Source: JBBRHH01 sp038222915 (GTDB taxonomy: Bacteria; Planctomycetota; Phycisphaerae; Tepidisphaerales; Tepidisphaeraceae). From it: DNA of 12,456 bases. This document shows positions 1-5,576 of the stretch, one piece after another. The stretch spans positions 1-12,456 of the forward strand of contig JBBRHH010000124.1 of the NCBI GenBank assembly GCA_038222915.1. Reading direction: 5' to 3'. The translations under genes were made by a program, and so were the position numbers. Below the pieces are notes generated by a model. That model was not told where the DNA came from and did not search any database. It saw only the letters and a program-made list of their open reading frames with translations. How positions within the stretch are numbered: position 1 is the first letter of the stretch; every line of letters begins with the position of its first letter.

Positions 1-1244
1 GCATCGCCGAGTTGGCTGTTGGCGTCGCCGCCGCGCCAGGACGCGTTGACCACATGCGCGAACCAGTCTTCGCCGGCGATATATTTTCTGCCGCTGGCAA
101 GGCCCAGGCGCTGGAGGCCGTACTCGTGGTACATGTCGCCGGGCGGAGCTTTGCCGTTCTTGTCCAGCCAAGCCCAGCCTGCGTTGATGGACTTGAAGGT
201 TTCTGGCAACCCCGCGATTGCTTTCTTGCTGTAATTGAAGCCCCTGATGCGGGAGTAGCCGGAGTCGTCTATTTGACGACTCCAGTATTTGTCCACGACC
301 AGGTAGAGGCTGTTCATCCCCGCGTCGGTCATATTGGGCGTGGACGGGCCGCCGACCTTGGCATAACCCCATCCTCCATCCTTGTTCTGCACGCCTCGAA
401 AATGATTGTCGACGATGGACCAGTAACGTTCGGAGAGTTCGATGGGAATTGCGTCTTCGGCGGCCCACATGCCGAACACGCCGTACTGCGTGTTGGAATG
501 GTCGCCGCCCCACAGCCCGTTCTTGGGAGCGTCGGCGGGCCGTTGCCAGGGGTTGAGGCTTGGGCCTGGATAGACCGTGTAGTTGTACATGCCCTCGTTG
601 TCCATGCCGTGCAGCATGTACGGCGTATCTACTAGAAGAACTTTCTTGTACGTTTCGGCGAGCGGCACTGAATTCGTCCAGCGGGCGAGGTACGAAAATA
701 CGTTCAGGCGAAACGACAGGGAGTAGGTGCCGGGTGCCGTGGTTGACTTCATGTAGCTTTCGAGCGCCTTCTTCCAGCGAAGATCTTTCTGCGCCATGTC
801 GCTGCAAGTAAGGGCCCACATCGCCATGTTGCTATATCCACCCGGATTGAGCGGCTCGGCGTTGTCCGGCACGAAAAGGCCGGGCCATTCGAGAAAGCCG
901 ATCTGGTCGGGGGTGAGGGCCAGGAGCTTGCCATCGGAAGTCTTGAAGTGAAGGCCTGGGGCGTTGGTATCGATGATTTCACCCGTGAGGGTCGGCTCAA
1001 CGTGCGGCGCTGGAACGCCGGCCTGTCCGGCGGGAGGCGGCACCGGAGCGGCTCGAACGATCAGGGACGCGGACTTGGACTGAAAGCTGAGAATTTTCTC
1101 CTGCAAGTCCTTGATCAGCTTGTCGACTTGTTCGCGGGTTGGGAGGGCGGCCGGAGCAGCTTCCGCAGCCTGAACGCTGCTGGACAGCATGAGCCCCGAC
1201 GCCAAAAACAGTAAACCAAGCAGGAAATTCGTTCGACAGATCAC
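1..1244 (-). CDS. Secreted prenyltransferase/squalene-oxidase-repeat protein (C-terminus beyond left edge)
   Basis: The visible part is 414 codons and lacks the C-terminus. It begins with an export signal: a hydrophobic run at residues 7-20 ending at VQA-AE near residue 26. A Pro/Ala-rich linker follows, then an alpha/alpha-repeat region. Diagnostic pieces are GDHSNTQYGVFGMWAA from about residue 247 and QNKDGGWGYAKVGG from about residue 286, followed by a Met-Thr-Asp-Ala-Gly-Met run, and YHEYGLQRLG near the left end. The QxxDGGWG signature is the QW-type repeat of squalene-hopene cyclases and prenyltransferases. Planctomycetes encode many exported proteins of this fold, usually without demonstrated cyclase activity, so I would not call it a cyclase. 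I see no DxDD acid motif in the part present. The GTG start at 1244 is chosen because a perfect AGGAGG lies 5 bases upstream and the signal peptide needs it; the next in-frame ATG (1190) would cut the signal peptide. It is probably transcribed alone: motB ends 145 bp upstream. Confidence 0.82.
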   Translation of the reverse strand, partial: MICRTNFLLGLLFLASGLMLSSSVQAAEAAPAALPTREQVDKLIKDLQEKILSFQSKSASLIVRAAPVPPPAGQAGVPAPHVEPTLTGEIIDTNAPGLHFKTSDGKLLALTPDQIGFLEWPGLFVPDNAEPLNPGGYSNMAMWALTCSDMAQKDLRWKKALESYMKSTTAPGTYSLSFRLNVFSYLARWTNSVPLAETYKKVLLVDTPYMLHGMDNEGMYNYTVYPGPSLNPWQRPADAPKNGLWGGDHSNTQYGVFGMWAAEDAIPIELSERYWSIVDNHFRGVQNKDGGWGYAKVGGPSTPNMTDAGMNSLYLVVDKYWSRQIDDSGYSRIRGFNYSKKAIAGLPETFKSINAGWAWLDKNGKAPPGDMYHEYGLQRLGLASGRKYIAGEDWFAHVVNASWRGGDANSQLGD

Positions 1245-1249
1245 CAGCG

Positions 1250-1255
1250 CCTCCT
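1250..1255 (-). promoter_or_regulatory. Shine-Dalgarno AGGAGG deciding the GTG start at 1244
   Basis: The minus strand reads AGGAGG, then five bases, then GTG. It is the strongest ribosome binding site in the window and fixes the non-ATG start of the secreted repeat protein. Confidence 0.8.
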
Positions 1256-1389
1256 GAACATCAACACAATAGATCGACTTCGACCGAACCTCGTTCGATG
1301 GACGTAGTTTACCAACAATTTACGTTGGATGTATGCAATATTTGCAGTAGGCGTTCCGGGGCGTCATCGGAACGGATTTTGCGCGGGTT

Positions 1390-2205
1390 TTAATGCTCGA
1401 TCGGGACGGAAGCTTCCAGGCGGGATTCGGAGACTGGACGCGTGGCCGGTTTGGCAGGGTCCTGCAGCTCGTCGACCAGAGTGGCCATGTTCTCCACCTC
1501 AACGCGGCGGTTGATGATGCGCATGTCCGCGCCCAGGACACGTTGTACGACAGGTTCGAAGACCGAACAGCCCTGCACGCGAAGGATGTCGGGCGAGACG
1601 CCGTGGGCAATCAGGTAATCCGAGACGACCTGGGCCCGGCGGAGGGACAGGTCCATTTTCTGCTGGGCGTCGGACGACTCGGGCAGGTCGTCGAGGGAAG
1701 CGTGGCCTTTGACCATGAAGATGGTTCGGTGGCCGCGCACCGCCGCCGCGATTTCGTCGAGGATCTTGTATGAGTCCGCGTTCAGGGTTGCGTCCCCCTG
1801 CCCGAACAGAACGCGGCTACCGACGATGGCCTGTTTGCCTTTGCGAATGGTGACCACTTCAGGATCGACGCCCTGGGGCATACGTTCGGGCAGTTTGGTC
1901 TTGCCGCCGTCGCCGAAGCCCTTGAGCGGCTTCATTTCCTCAAGCTTCTTCATGATCATGAAGATATCGACGGGATCTTTGCTCTTGGGATCAGGAAGAT
2001 AATCGAACGCCTCGCGGATCTTGGCGACCAGCTCCAGCCACTTCGGATCCAGCGGCTCATTGGGCTTGGTGGGATTGGGCTTCAAGACCCACAGGATCAC
2101 GAAGAACCCCATCATCAACATGACGAGATCGGCGAAGGTGAAGATCCACTCAGGGCATTCTTCACACTCGCTGGCTTTGCACTTGCAGGATTTACCTTTG
2201 GCCAT
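1390..2205 (-). CDS. motB: Stator protein MotB/PomB-like with OmpA peptidoglycan-binding domain
   Basis: This 271-residue inner-membrane protein is the B subunit of a MotA/MotB-type stator, which conducts ions and anchors the complex to peptidoglycan. From the ATG at 2205 there is a short Lys/Cys-rich cytoplasmic N-terminus with Cys7, Cys9, Cys14 and Cys17. A single membrane helix from about residue 20 to 42 (PEWIFTFADLVMLMMGFFV) carries Asp26, the equivalent of the essential ion-binding Asp of MotB/PomB. A linker follows, then an OmpA_C-like domain over about residues 110-240, with VKGHAS, LSLRRAQVVSDYLIAHG and NRRVEVEN as peptidoglycan-binding landmarks. Cys residues before the helix are also seen in Vibrio PomB, so sodium coupling is possible but not shown. 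The in-frame GTG at 2214 lies inside a flanking repeat; ATG 2205 gives the expected MAKGK start. No good Shine-Dalgarno is present, only GGTGA six bases upstream, contributed by the repeat. motA lies upstream, with a GxxExxY gene between them. Confidence 0.9.
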   Translation of the reverse strand: MAKGKSCKCKASECEECPEWIFTFADLVMLMMGFFVILWVLKPNPTKPNEPLDPKWLELVAKIREAFDYLPDPKSKDPVDIFMIMKKLEEMKPLKGFGDGGKTKLPERMPQGVDPEVVTIRKGKQAIVGSRVLFGQGDATLNADSYKILDEIAAAVRGHRTIFMVKGHASLDDLPESSDAQQKMDLSLRRAQVVSDYLIAHGVSPDILRVQGCSVFEPVVQRVLGADMRIINRRVEVENMATLVDELQDPAKPATRPVSESRLEASVPIEH

Positions 2206-2212
2206 TTTTTTC

Positions 2213-2253
2213 ACCGCGGAGACGCGAGAGGCGCAGAGAGAATTCGCAGAGAG
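2213..2253 (+). repeat. Inverted repeat, left arm, of the GxxExxY cassette
   Basis: The plus strand starts ACCGCGGAGACGC, continues as purine-rich GAG/CGC units and ends in TCGCAGAGAG. The right arm (2649-2687), read on the minus strand, starts ACCGCGGAGGCGC and ends TCGCGGAGGAG. The first nine bases are identical and the rest aligns with a few mismatches and small gaps. The arm lies just after the GxxExxY stop codon and ends eight bases before the motB ATG. Confidence 0.65.
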
Positions 2254-2259
2254 AATCGC

Positions 2260-2640
2260 TTAAAGGCCCAGGACTCTTCGTGTGATGCCATCCTTTAAGT
2301 AGGCGACATTGAAATTGATTAGGAGGCCGGCTTTCCACCCGCCAAGTCGGAGGTACGTCAATAACTGCGCTTCATGGATTGGGTGGACTTCTTCAACCGC
2401 TTTGAGTTCAACGACCACCTGCCCGCAGACGAGAAGGTCAAGCTTATACCCTGCGTCAATTACGATTCCCTTGTAGTGGACAGGTAGTTCAAGCTGGAAT
2501 TGACACGGCATGTTACGAAGAGTCAGCTCATGCCGTACGCATTTCTCATAGGCCGATTCAAGCAGGCCCGGACCAAGTGCGCGGTGCACTTCGATGGCCG
2601 CGCCGATCACTATTTCCGTTATCTGGTTGACCTCGAGCAT
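2260..2640 (-). CDS. GxxExxY family protein (PD-(D/E)XK-like)
   Basis: This 126-residue protein is of normal length for the GxxExxY family. The name-giving motif is G25-L-L-E28-S-A-Y31, preceded by the typical AAIEVHRALGPG. A PD-(D/E)XK-like nuclease core follows: Asp68 in KLDLLV, then Glu78-Leu-Lys80 in VVVELKAVE, then Gln92 in EAQLLTYLRLGG, and a C-terminal strand GLLINFN. The expected catalytic residues are therefore present. The family is widespread, is often found in several copies per genome and has no established function; nuclease-like activity is inference from the fold. The ATG at 2640 is supported by GGAGGAG eight bases upstream, which lies inside the flanking inverted repeat. Its position between motA and motB in the same direction suggests co-transcription with the stator genes, but I see no functional link to motility. 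Confidence 0.85.
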   Translation of the reverse strand: MLEVNQITEIVIGAAIEVHRALGPGLLESAYEKCVRHELTLRNMPCQFQLELPVHYKGIVIDAGYKLDLLVCGQVVVELKAVEEVHPIHEAQLLTYLRLGGWKAGLLINFNVAYLKDGITRRVLGL

Positions 2641-2648
2641 ACATTGAA

Positions 2649-2687
2649 CTCCTCCGCGATTTCTCAGCGGCTCAGCGCCTCCGCGGT
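2649..2687 (-). repeat. Inverted repeat, right arm, of the GxxExxY cassette (carries its RBS)
   Basis: Read on the minus strand this is ACCGCGGAGGCGCTGAG and so on to TCGCGGAGGAG, an imperfect inverted copy of 2213-2253. Its inner end, GGAGGAG at 2649-2655, is correctly placed to be the Shine-Dalgarno of the GxxExxY gene. Its outer end lies six bases from the motA stop codon. Confidence 0.65.
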
Positions 2688-2693
2688 TAATCT

Positions 2694-3473
2694 TTACGCC
2701 GCCTTTGCGAGCATTTTTTGTTGCTTGGAACTCAGGAAGCTCAGGAGTTGCATTTCTACTACGCGGGGGTTGTTGCCGGCCTGGATGCTGAGGACGCCCT
2801 GGAGGATGATTTCTTTGCTGAAGGCTTCTTCATGGGAACGCAGCGCAAGTTTTTCGCTGATGGGGCCGGCTACCAGGTTTTGGAGCATGCAGCCGTAGAG
2901 GGTGCCGGTGAGGGCGATGGCGAGGGCCGAGCCGATGATGCCGGCATCTCCGTCGAGATGGCGGAACATGGCGACCTGGGCGATGAGGGTGGCCATGAGA
3001 CCAAAGCCGGGGCCGAACTTGGCGAGGGTGCCGAAGAAGTGCTTGCCGTGTTTGTGGCGCTCGACCATCGCGTCAATTTCGATGCGGAGAATGCGTTCGA
3101 TGATTTCGGGATCGGTGCCGGCGATGGTGAGCTGCAGGCCGCGCCGGAGAAACGCGTCGGGCGCTTCGCGGGCAACCGTTTCAAGTGCAAGAACGCCGTC
3201 GCGGCGGGCGGTTTCGGCGTACTGCACCATGTCCTTGATCACATGTTCGATGTGGGATTCTTTGTTGAGCAGCCATTTCTTGAGGTAACCGACCGTGCCG
3301 GTGACGGTGTGGAGCGGCATGGAGAGCATGGCCGCGCCGAGTGCGCCGCCGAACACAAGGAACATTTCGCTGGGCTTGATATAGGCGCCGATGGCGCCAT
3401 GGGAGGCGTGGAACATGGAGAAGACGACGGCTCCCCATGCCAGAACGAATCCAATAATGGTTGCCAAATCCAT
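2694..3473 (-). CDS. motA: Stator protein MotA/PomA-like
   Basis: This 259-residue four-helix inner-membrane protein is the A subunit of the stator. It would form the ion channel with MotB and push on the rotor. The N-terminus MDLATIIGFVLAWGAVV is PomA-like. Membrane helices are at about residues 3-20, 34-54, 149-172 and 180-203, with a large cytoplasmic loop between helices 2 and 3 that contains a charged RHKHGKHFF stretch and a Glu-Arg pair near 138-139. The two family prolines at the channel are present: Pro155 in AKFGPGFGLMATLI and Pro204 in LVAGPISEKL. GVLSIQAGNNPRVVE in the C-terminal tail is typical of the family. Length is normal, and there is no long cytoplasmic tail of the ZorA kind. 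The ATG at 3473 has GGAG about 11 bases upstream, a loose spacing. motB follows downstream after the GxxExxY insertion. No other flagellar gene lies in the window. Confidence 0.92.
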   Translation of the reverse strand: MDLATIIGFVLAWGAVVFSMFHASHGAIGAYIKPSEMFLVFGGALGAAMLSMPLHTVTGTVGYLKKWLLNKESHIEHVIKDMVQYAETARRDGVLALETVAREAPDAFLRRGLQLTIAGTDPEIIERILRIEIDAMVERHKHGKHFFGTLAKFGPGFGLMATLIAQVAMFRHLDGDAGIIGSALAIALTGTLYGCMLQNLVAGPISEKLALRSHEEAFSKEIILQGVLSIQAGNNPRVVEMQLLSFLSSKQQKMLAKAA

Positions 3474-3608
3474 GGCGCTGTTTACTCCGTTGTAGGGCGC
3501 ACGGCCCGCGCCTTGTTTGCGCGGCGTCAGTGCCTTGTTCTTTTATTCGGCTGGAACCCCCTGCCGCGATGAGAGATTATCGGGCCATGTTTCCCCAAAT
3601 TGCCCAGT

Positions 3609-4322
3609 CTAACCTTTGCCTTTCACGAACTTGGTGAGCTGAGTCGTTGAGGTGCGCGCGGGCGAACCGGCGCTGGTCTGGGTCTGGGTGGTTTTGACGA
3701 CGCCGACATTCGGAGCGATGTACTGCGTCTGGGTGGTCTTGCTGGTGGCGCCGCCGGTTTTCAACGTTGTGACGGTCTGGATGATGTAGCAGTTGAACGT
3801 TCCGACGGGGACCTTGACCTTGGAAAGCTTGGCCGACGTTAGCTTCACCGTGCGCGTAACCGCGCTGGTGGACATCGAGTGCGCACTGCTTGGCGTTACA
3901 TCGCTGACGGCGAGATCTGTCCACTTGAAGGTGTAAGTTTTCCCAGCGGCGAGTGTTTTCGGAAATACGGTCTGGGTCGGGGTGAAGGTGTCGGTGGTTC
4001 TGGTTTCGAAGCCGGCGAGGGTGGTGTCGTTGACGGTTTGATAGAGGAGCAGGCCGCTGGCTGGATTGAGGCCGACATATTGGCTGTCGACAATTACAGC
4101 GGTGCCGATGACCTGGCGTGTATCGACGCGAATCGTGCTCACGCCGTGGACGGTTGCCGCACCCACCACGGTTTTTTTAATACTGCCGCTTACCTTGCCG
4201 CTGCTGGTGGTTTCATAGGCCGAGACGGTGCCCTTCTTAAGCAGACCCGAGAGCGCAGAAGCGGTCACGCTTAAAAAGCGTCGGCCTTCGAGAGTCTCAA
4301 ACATCGATCTATTGCAGAACAT
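3609..4322 (-). CDS. LEPR-XLL-like exported protein, Thr-rich
   Basis: This is a 237-residue protein of unknown function. Its N-terminus, MFCNRSMFETLEGRRFLSV, carries LEGRRFLS, a variant of the LEPR-XLL signature found at the start of many planctomycete exported or surface proteins. The rest is rich in Thr, Ser, Val and Gly and looks beta-rich. The C-terminal half contains PVGTFNCYIIQTV followed, some 20 residues on, by QYIAPNVGVVKTTQT. That arrangement, G-T-F-x-C-Y then Y-x-A-P-x-V-G-x-V, recurs in exported beta-sheet proteins of other bacteria. The tail is a Thr/Gln/Lys-rich segment. The ATG at 4322 has GGAGA eight bases upstream; a second ATG at 4304 has no ribosome binding site but would also keep the motif. 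The 5' leader holds a strong stem-loop. motA starts 135 bp downstream, so read-through is possible. Function unknown. Confidence 0.8.
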   Translation of the reverse strand: MFCNRSMFETLEGRRFLSVTASALSGLLKKGTVSAYETTSSGKVSGSIKKTVVGAATVHGVSTIRVDTRQVIGTAVIVDSQYVGLNPASGLLLYQTVNDTTLAGFETRTTDTFTPTQTVFPKTLAAGKTYTFKWTDLAVSDVTPSSAHSMSTSAVTRTVKLTSAKLSKVKVPVGTFNCYIIQTVTTLKTGGATSKTTQTQYIAPNVGVVKTTQTQTSAGSPARTSTTQLTKFVKGKG

Positions 4323-4338
4323 GAACGCTTCTCCAAAT

Positions 4339-4365
4339 GTGCGGAGGCACTATCAAACTCCGCAC
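4339..4365. other. 8-bp perfect stem-loop in the leader of the LEPR-XLL-like gene
   Basis: GTGCGGAG (4339-4346) and CTCCGCAC (4358-4365) are perfect inverted repeats around an 11-base loop. On the minus strand the hairpin ends only a few bases before the GGAG ribosome binding site of the gene starting at 4322. It could be an mRNA leader structure or an operator. There is no U-tract, so it is not a typical terminator. Confidence 0.5.
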
Positions 4366-4401
4366 CAATTGAACCCTCAGAATTACCAAGGGGTGGAGAG
4401 T

Positions 4402-4485
4402 AGCGTTTGGACGCTTTCTGAAAAACCCTATTTCCGTTGAAGGAACAAGAACACGTAGAAATGCCCATGGGCAGGTCGGTCCGAC
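4402..4485. other. Cluster of short palindromes between the LTxxQ gene and the LEPR-XLL-like gene
   Basis: Three short perfect palindromes lie in this intergenic stretch: AGCGT-TTGG-ACGCT (4402-4415), TGCCCATGGGCA (4462-4473) and GTCGG-T-CCGAC (4475-4485). The last two follow the stop codon of the LTxxQ gene on the minus strand and are followed by a short TTTCT. They may form a weak terminator for the sigma module, or be binding sites for the promoter of the next gene. Confidence 0.25.
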
Positions 4486-4517
4486 TACTTTGAAGCCTGC
4501 GTATCTTCCAACACCCA

Positions 4518-5174
4518 TCAGGGTTGTTTGTCAGACTGCTGCGACATTTTGAGCACGCCGTCGAGTGCATCTTCGGCTTCCTTGAATTTTCCGTCGTGGA
4601 TGAGATGGGAGACTTGCTCCATCATCGGCCTCACGGCGTTGAGCCGGTCGCCGTCCTGCTGCCAGTGGTGCACCATATCGGACACCTGGTGCATCTTCGC
4701 TTGAAGCGCTTCGGGTATTTGCTGGGCGGGCCCGTGGTTGTGGGCATCGGCCATCATCTTCTGCTGCAGCTCGCGCGCCTTGGCCAACTGCTCCGGGCGA
4801 AGCCGATTGCGAATCGAAAGCATCAGGGCGATTTGCTCGTGCTTGATCTCGCGCTCGCAGTCGAGGACTTTGTCGAGCTGCCCGAGCGTCTTCTGCTCAT
4901 CGGGATGTTCCTGACTGACCATTTCGCCCATCGCGCCCACTTCATGCTCCAGTCGTTTCTGCAGTTCCGGAAACCGCTCCTGGGCTTTTGCCATGCGCGC
5001 CTGCAGGAACTCTTTTTGACCCGCGTCGAGGCCGAGATCATCGGCGTGCTGCATAATCAGTTGCGGCGGGATGAGATTCTCGGCCATGGGATCCGGGCGG
5101 GGCTGTGCCCAGACGACATTTGCGCCGATCAGCACGAGTGCGCAGGCGATGATTGCATTTGCGATTGATTTCAT
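4518..5174 (-). CDS. Exported LTxxQ (Spy/CpxP/CnrX-like) protein, probable envelope sensor
   Basis: This 218-residue protein has a clear signal peptide (MKSIANAIIACALVLIGANVVWA-Q, cleavage near residue 23). The mature part is predicted to be almost wholly helical. It has two LTxxQ-like motifs, LGLDAGQ at residues 47-53 and LRPEQ at 125-129, the mark of the Spy/CpxP/ZraP/CnrX group of periplasmic chaperone-like or metal-sensing proteins. It is rich in His and Met, including His43, DAHNHG at 143-148 and MHQVSDMVHH at 161-170, which could bind metal, though no canonical site is proven. It is longer than Spy or CpxP because of a His-containing helical extension after residue 140. The ATG at 5174 has GAGGA four bases upstream. 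It lies 30 bp after the probable anti-sigma gene and is last in the module. By analogy with CnrX it may signal to the membrane protein and sigma factor; that role is inference. Confidence 0.7.
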   Translation of the reverse strand: MKSIANAIIACALVLIGANVVWAQPRPDPMAENLIPPQLIMQHADDLGLDAGQKEFLQARMAKAQERFPELQKRLEHEVGAMGEMVSQEHPDEQKTLGQLDKVLDCEREIKHEQIALMLSIRNRLRPEQLAKARELQQKMMADAHNHGPAQQIPEALQAKMHQVSDMVHHWQQDGDRLNAVRPMMEQVSHLIHDGKFKEAEDALDGVLKMSQQSDKQP

Positions 5175-5204
5175 TCGATCCTCATTCGGTAAGAGTGCGA
5201 TGCG

Positions 5205-5576
5205 TTAAAAGTTGATCTTGGATTTTTCCACTGGCGGTTGAGCAGAGTCTTTTGCGGGATATTCGTCGGCTGCAAACTCGAGCAAAAAACCGGTGGGCGA
5301 CGTCCATTCGGAAATCGACGGGACGGTTGGGACGGACAGACGATCCTGGGCAATGGGCCCGCGCGCGGGTTTGTTGGACAACGCCCGGTGGGCGAGCAAG
5401 ACAGTCAGTAAGACGATGGCCCCGCTCGCGACCGCGTAAGTGCGCCAAGCGCCGACACGGCGCGACCGGTCCGCGCGGCGCACATCGACACGGAATGGCG
5501 CAGTGCGGCGACGATCGTCCTCGCGCATTTCACAGAACAACGCCTGGAGTTGCTGTTCTTCCTGGTCCAATGGCAT
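5205..5576 (-). CDS. Small single-pass membrane protein, probable anti-sigma factor
   Basis: This 123-residue protein has three parts. A charged cytoplasmic N-terminus of about 45 residues is rich in Glu and Arg (MPLDQEEQQLQALFCEMRED and a run of Arg). One membrane helix spans about residues 46-66 (TYAVASGAIVLLTVLLAHRA). An outer segment of about 57 residues contains ISEWTSPTGFLLEF. I do not recognise a named domain, and there is no zinc-binding HxxxCxxC motif. The anti-sigma call rests on topology, small size and position directly after and overlapping the sigma gene, as with CnrY-type anti-sigma factors. The ATG at 5576 is chosen because GGAGA lies about six bases upstream; an in-frame start at 5654 would extend it deep into the sigma gene without need. 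It overlaps the sigma gene by 47 bp, which suggests translational coupling. Confidence 0.65.
   Translation of the reverse strand: MPLDQEEQQLQALFCEMREDDRRRTAPFRVDVRRADRSRRVGAWRTYAVASGAIVLLTVLLAHRALSNKPARGPIAQDRLSVPTVPSISEWTSPTGFLLEFAADEYPAKDSAQPPVEKSKINF

Larger units (their letters stand above)
2206..2693. mobile_element. Putative repeat-bounded GxxExxY cassette inserted between motA and motB
   Basis: The whole interval between the motA stop codon (2694-2696) and the motB start (2205) is occupied by one small gene bounded by two imperfect inverted copies of a sequence rich in GCGGAG/GCGCAGAG. motA and motB are normally adjacent or overlapping, so this looks like an insertion at the gene junction. 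There is no transposase and I see no clear target-site duplication, so mobility, if real, would have to be supplied in trans. Boundaries are approximate. Confidence 0.4.

Noticed and set aside
1312..1328. CCAAC-7-GTTGG inverted repeat upstream of the secreted repeat protein
   Set aside because: A 5-bp stem without further support is within chance expectation; kept out of the feature list.
1361..1388. CGTTCC/GGAACG hairpin after the motB stop as a terminator
   Set aside because: On the minus strand the stem is followed by CCTACTGC and not by a U-tract.
2206..2214. GTG at 2214 as the motB start
   Set aside because: It lies inside the repeat arm and adds only three residues; ATG 2205 gives a normal stator N-terminus.
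2206..3473. MotA/MotB-like pair with a nuclease-like neighbour as a Zorya-type defence system
   Set aside because: MotA has canonical length with no long cytoplasmic tail, MotB looks like a flagellar stator protein, and no ZorC/ZorD/ZorE-like gene is present. The GxxExxY gene looks like an insertion.
2718..3572. 284-codon open frame on the plus strand
   Set aside because: It lies antisense over motA, has low-complexity Gly/Glu/Ala composition and no family motif; it is a consequence of GC-rich codon use.
4524..5168. 214-codon open frame on the plus strand
   Set aside because: It mirrors the LTxxQ gene on the opposite strand, which has a signal peptide, ribosome binding site and family motifs.
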